7,679 bases of DNA, taken from NCBI GenBank assembly GCA_023430425.1, contig JAEZAR010000073.1, positions 1 to 7,679 of the forward strand. Reading direction: 5' to 3'. Below are positions 6,148 to 7,679 of the stretch, one piece after another. The notes below the pieces were generated by a model. It worked only from the letters and a program-made list of their open reading frames with translations, was not told the DNA's origin and made no database searches. The stretch is from Actinomycetes bacterium (GTDB taxonomy: Bacteria; Actinomycetota; Actinomycetes; Actinomycetales; Cellulomonadaceae). A program made the translations under genes and the position numbers. How positions within the stretch are numbered: position 1 is the first letter of the stretch; each line of letters opens with the position of its first letter.

Positions 6148-7362
6148 GTGAAGATCACCGACATCCGGGCGACGACGGTCGCCATCCCGCTCGAGGCGCC
6201 GCTGCGCCACGCGAACGGCGGCCACTGGGGCCGCTTCGTGCGGACCATCGTCGAGGTCGACACCGACGAGGGCCTGACCGGGCTGGGGGAGCTCCGCGGC
6301 TCCGGCGCGGCGACCGAGGACGCGCTGCGGGGCCTGCTGCCGTACCTGGCCGGCCACGACCCGTTCGACCTCGAGGCCATGCGGTTCAAGCTGCTCAACC
6401 CCACGGCGGCGCTGTACGGCAACCGCACCGCGCTGCACTCGGCGCTGGAGTTCGCGTGCATCGACCTCATGGGCAAGTACCTCGGCGTGCCGGCGCACCA
6501 GCTCTTCGGGGGCCGCCTGCGCGACGCGGTGCGGTTCGGCTCGTACCTGTTCTTCCGCTACCCGGACGAGGACGGCCGGGGCGAGGTGCGCACGCCCGAC
6601 CAGCTCGTCGCGCAGGCCCGCGACCTGCGCGAACGGCACGGGTTCCGTGCGCACAAGCTCAAGGGCGGGGTGTTCCACCCGGACTACGAGCGGGAGTGCT
6701 ACGAGGCCCTCGGCGCCGCGTTCCCGCAGGACGGGCTGCGCTACGACCCCAACTGCGTGCTCACCGTCGAGGAGTCCATCCGCTTCGCCCGCCGCATCGA
6801 GCACCTCAACAACGACTACTTCGAGGACCCGACCTGGGGGCTCGGCGGGATGCGCCGGGTGCGGGAGGCGATCTCCATCCCGACCGCGACGAACACCGTG
6901 GTGGTCAACTTCGAGCAGCTCGCGGCCAACGTGCGCGACCCGGCCGTGGACGTGGTGCTCCTCGACACCACGTTCTGGGGCGGGATGCGACCGTGCCTCA
7001 AGGCGGCCGGAGTCTGCGAGACGTTCCAGCTCAGCGTGGCCATGCACTCGTCCGGCGAGACCGGCATCCAGCTCGCGACCATGCTGCACCTGGGCGCCGT
7101 GCTGCCGTCGCTGCCGTTCGCGGTGGACACCCACTACCACCACCTGACCGACGACGTCATCGTCGGCGGGAAGATGTCCTACGTCGACGGGGCGATCCCC
7201 GTGCCGACCGGGCCGGGCCTCGGGGTGACCCTCGACCGCGACAAGGTGGAGACCTACGCGGACCTGTTCCGCCGCACGGGCAACTACGTCTACGACCGCG
7301 ACGAGCGCCGCCCGGGCTGGTACACGGTCATCCCGAACGAGCGCTGGGCGGACCCCTCGTGA
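6148..7362 (+). CDS. Enolase-superfamily acid-sugar dehydratase, glucarate dehydratase-like
   Basis: A 404-residue enolase-superfamily protein. It should abstract the proton next to a sugar-acid carboxylate and eliminate water to give a 2-keto-3-deoxy acid. The N-terminal capping domain spans about 1-125 and the barrel follows. Visible active-site residues: K170-x-K172 (AHKLKGGVF), Mg2+ ligands D200 (YDPN), E226 (FEDP) and N249 (TATN), and the D273 (LLDTTFWGG) / H300 ([10 protein letters not shown]) dyad. Asn as third ligand in TATN, plus SYLFF (132-136) and DTHY (327-330), match the glucarate dehydratase subgroup as I recall the E. coli enzyme, with near-identical spacing between catalytic residues. 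It is shorter than the roughly 446 residues of that enzyme, at the N-terminus and before K170. The C-terminal tail also differs, so the substrate may be another acid sugar. GTG 6148 is chosen with GGAG at 6137-6140; the gap to the AKR stop is 13 nt. The family is sure, the substrate is not. Confidence 0.88.
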   Translation: MKITDIRATTVAIPLEAPLRHANGGHWGRFVRTIVEVDTDEGLTGLGELRGSGAATEDALRGLLPYLAGHDPFDLEAMRFKLLNPTAALYGNRTALHSALEFACIDLMGKYLGVPAHQLFGGRLRDAVRFGSYLFFRYPDEDGRGEVRTPDQLVAQARDLRERHGFRAHKLKGGVFHPDYERECYEALGAAFPQDGLRYDPNCVLTVEESIRFARRIEHLNNDYFEDPTWGLGGMRRVREAISIPTATNTVVVNFEQLAANVRDPAVDVVLLDTTFWGGMRPCLKAAGVCETFQLSVAMHSSGETGIQLATMLHLGAVLPSLPFAVDTHYHHLTDDVIVGGKMSYVDGAIPVPTGPGLGVTLDRDKVETYADLFRRTGNYVYDRDERRPGWYTVIPNERWADPS

Positions 7363-7679
7363 CCGTCCCGTCGCCGTCGGCCCCGCCGACGCCGCAGCGG
7401 GTCCCGGCGGAGGACCTGCGCGCGTGCGTGGCCCAGGTCCTCGCCTCGACGGGGCTGGCTGCGGACCGGGCCGGGCTCGTCGCCGACTCCCTCGTCGACG
7501 CGGAGGCCCGCGGCATCGGCTCGCACGGCGTCGCCCGCACGCGGATCTACTACGACCGTCTGCGGGCCGGGCTCCTGGACCCGGCGGCGGAGCCACGCGT
7601 CGACCGGCGGTCGGCAGCGGTCGCCGTCGTCGACGCGCGCAACGCGATCGGGCACGTCGGCGCCGTCGTGGGGCTCGAC
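7359..7679 (+). CDS. Ldh_2 (malate/L-lactate dehydrogenase-like) family oxidoreductase, N-terminal part
   Basis: An open frame of 107 codons starts at GTG 7359, overlapping the dehydratase stop by 4 nt (GTGA), and runs off the window. After a Pro-rich start, the family begins near [18 protein letters not shown] (17-34). The motif [14 protein letters not shown] (47-60) holds H56, the conserved catalytic His of Ldh_2 enzymes. [13 protein letters not shown] (90-102) is the expected next strand-turn region. Known members reduce or oxidise 2-keto acids and their relatives with NAD(P)(H), for example 2,3-diketo-L-gulonate reductase, ureidoglycolate dehydrogenase and malate dehydrogenase. Translational coupling to an acid-sugar dehydratase suggests it acts on a keto or hydroxy sugar acid in the same pathway. 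The missing C-terminal two thirds prevents a finer call. Confidence 0.85.
   Translation, partial: MTVPSPSAPPTPQRVPAEDLRACVAQVLASTGLAADRAGLVADSLVDAEARGIGSHGVARTRIYYDRLRAGLLDPAAEPRVDRRSAAVAVVDARNAIGHVGAVVGLD

Noticed and set aside
4938..7596. Long reverse-strand open frames (over 500 codons) opposite the AKR and dehydratase genes
   Set aside because: The opposite strand encodes proteins with complete catalytic sets, while these antisense frames show low-complexity Arg/Val/Gly-rich sequence without family features.
1..7679. CRISPR arrays, tRNA or rRNA genes, insertion sequences, phage or toxin-antitoxin genes
   Set aside because: No regular repeat-spacer pattern, RNA gene signature, transposase motif or terminal repeats were seen; every stretch outside 357-699 and 1819-1913 is filled by metabolic or transport genes with short gaps.

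Overview
The window is very GC-rich, with codons strongly biased to G or C at the third position. This, together with GTG starts, tight translational coupling and a two-permease sugar transporter without its own ATPase, suggests an actinobacterium. A Micrococcales-type soil or plant-litter degrader would fit, but that is a guess from general character and no marker gene fixes the genus. All genes look intact except the two cut by the window edges.

Layout. Positions 1-356 (minus strand) hold the 5' end of an ADP-ribosylglycohydrolase (ARH)-family gene. Positions 357-699 are a divergent regulatory region. It contains two mirror-image promoters of the form TTGACC / TACCGT, a 13-bp inverted repeat whose arms cover both -10 boxes, a perfect 16-bp LacI-type palindrome between the promoters, and a cluster of ACGGT/ACCGT pentamers. 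Positions 700-1818 (plus strand) hold a second, complete ARH-family gene that is a clear paralogue of the first. The plus strand then continues as one apparent operon: a lipoprotein sugar-binding protein (1914-3251), two CUT1-type ABC permeases (3254-4231 and 4237-5124), an aldo-keto reductase (5160-6134), an enolase-superfamily acid-sugar dehydratase of the glucarate dehydratase type (6148-7362), and the first 107 codons of an Ldh_2-family NAD(P)-dependent dehydrogenase (from 7359, running off the end).

How the genes may work together. The transporter imports a carbohydrate. The aldo-keto reductase, the dehydratase and the Ldh_2 dehydrogenase form a plausible set for redox conversion and dehydration of a sugar or sugar acid. 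No dedicated ATPase is seen, so a shared MsiK/UgpC-type ATPase encoded elsewhere is likely. The most unusual part is the pair of divergent ARH-family genes at the head of the operon. Both carry a variant of the first metal-binding motif (SEDG in place of the usual TDDT-like motif), and the complete copy also lacks the usual Ser/Thr after its DTD motif. Their placement with sugar uptake and catabolism suggests they may act on a sugar-derived glycosidic bond and not on ADP-ribosylated protein, but this is inference.
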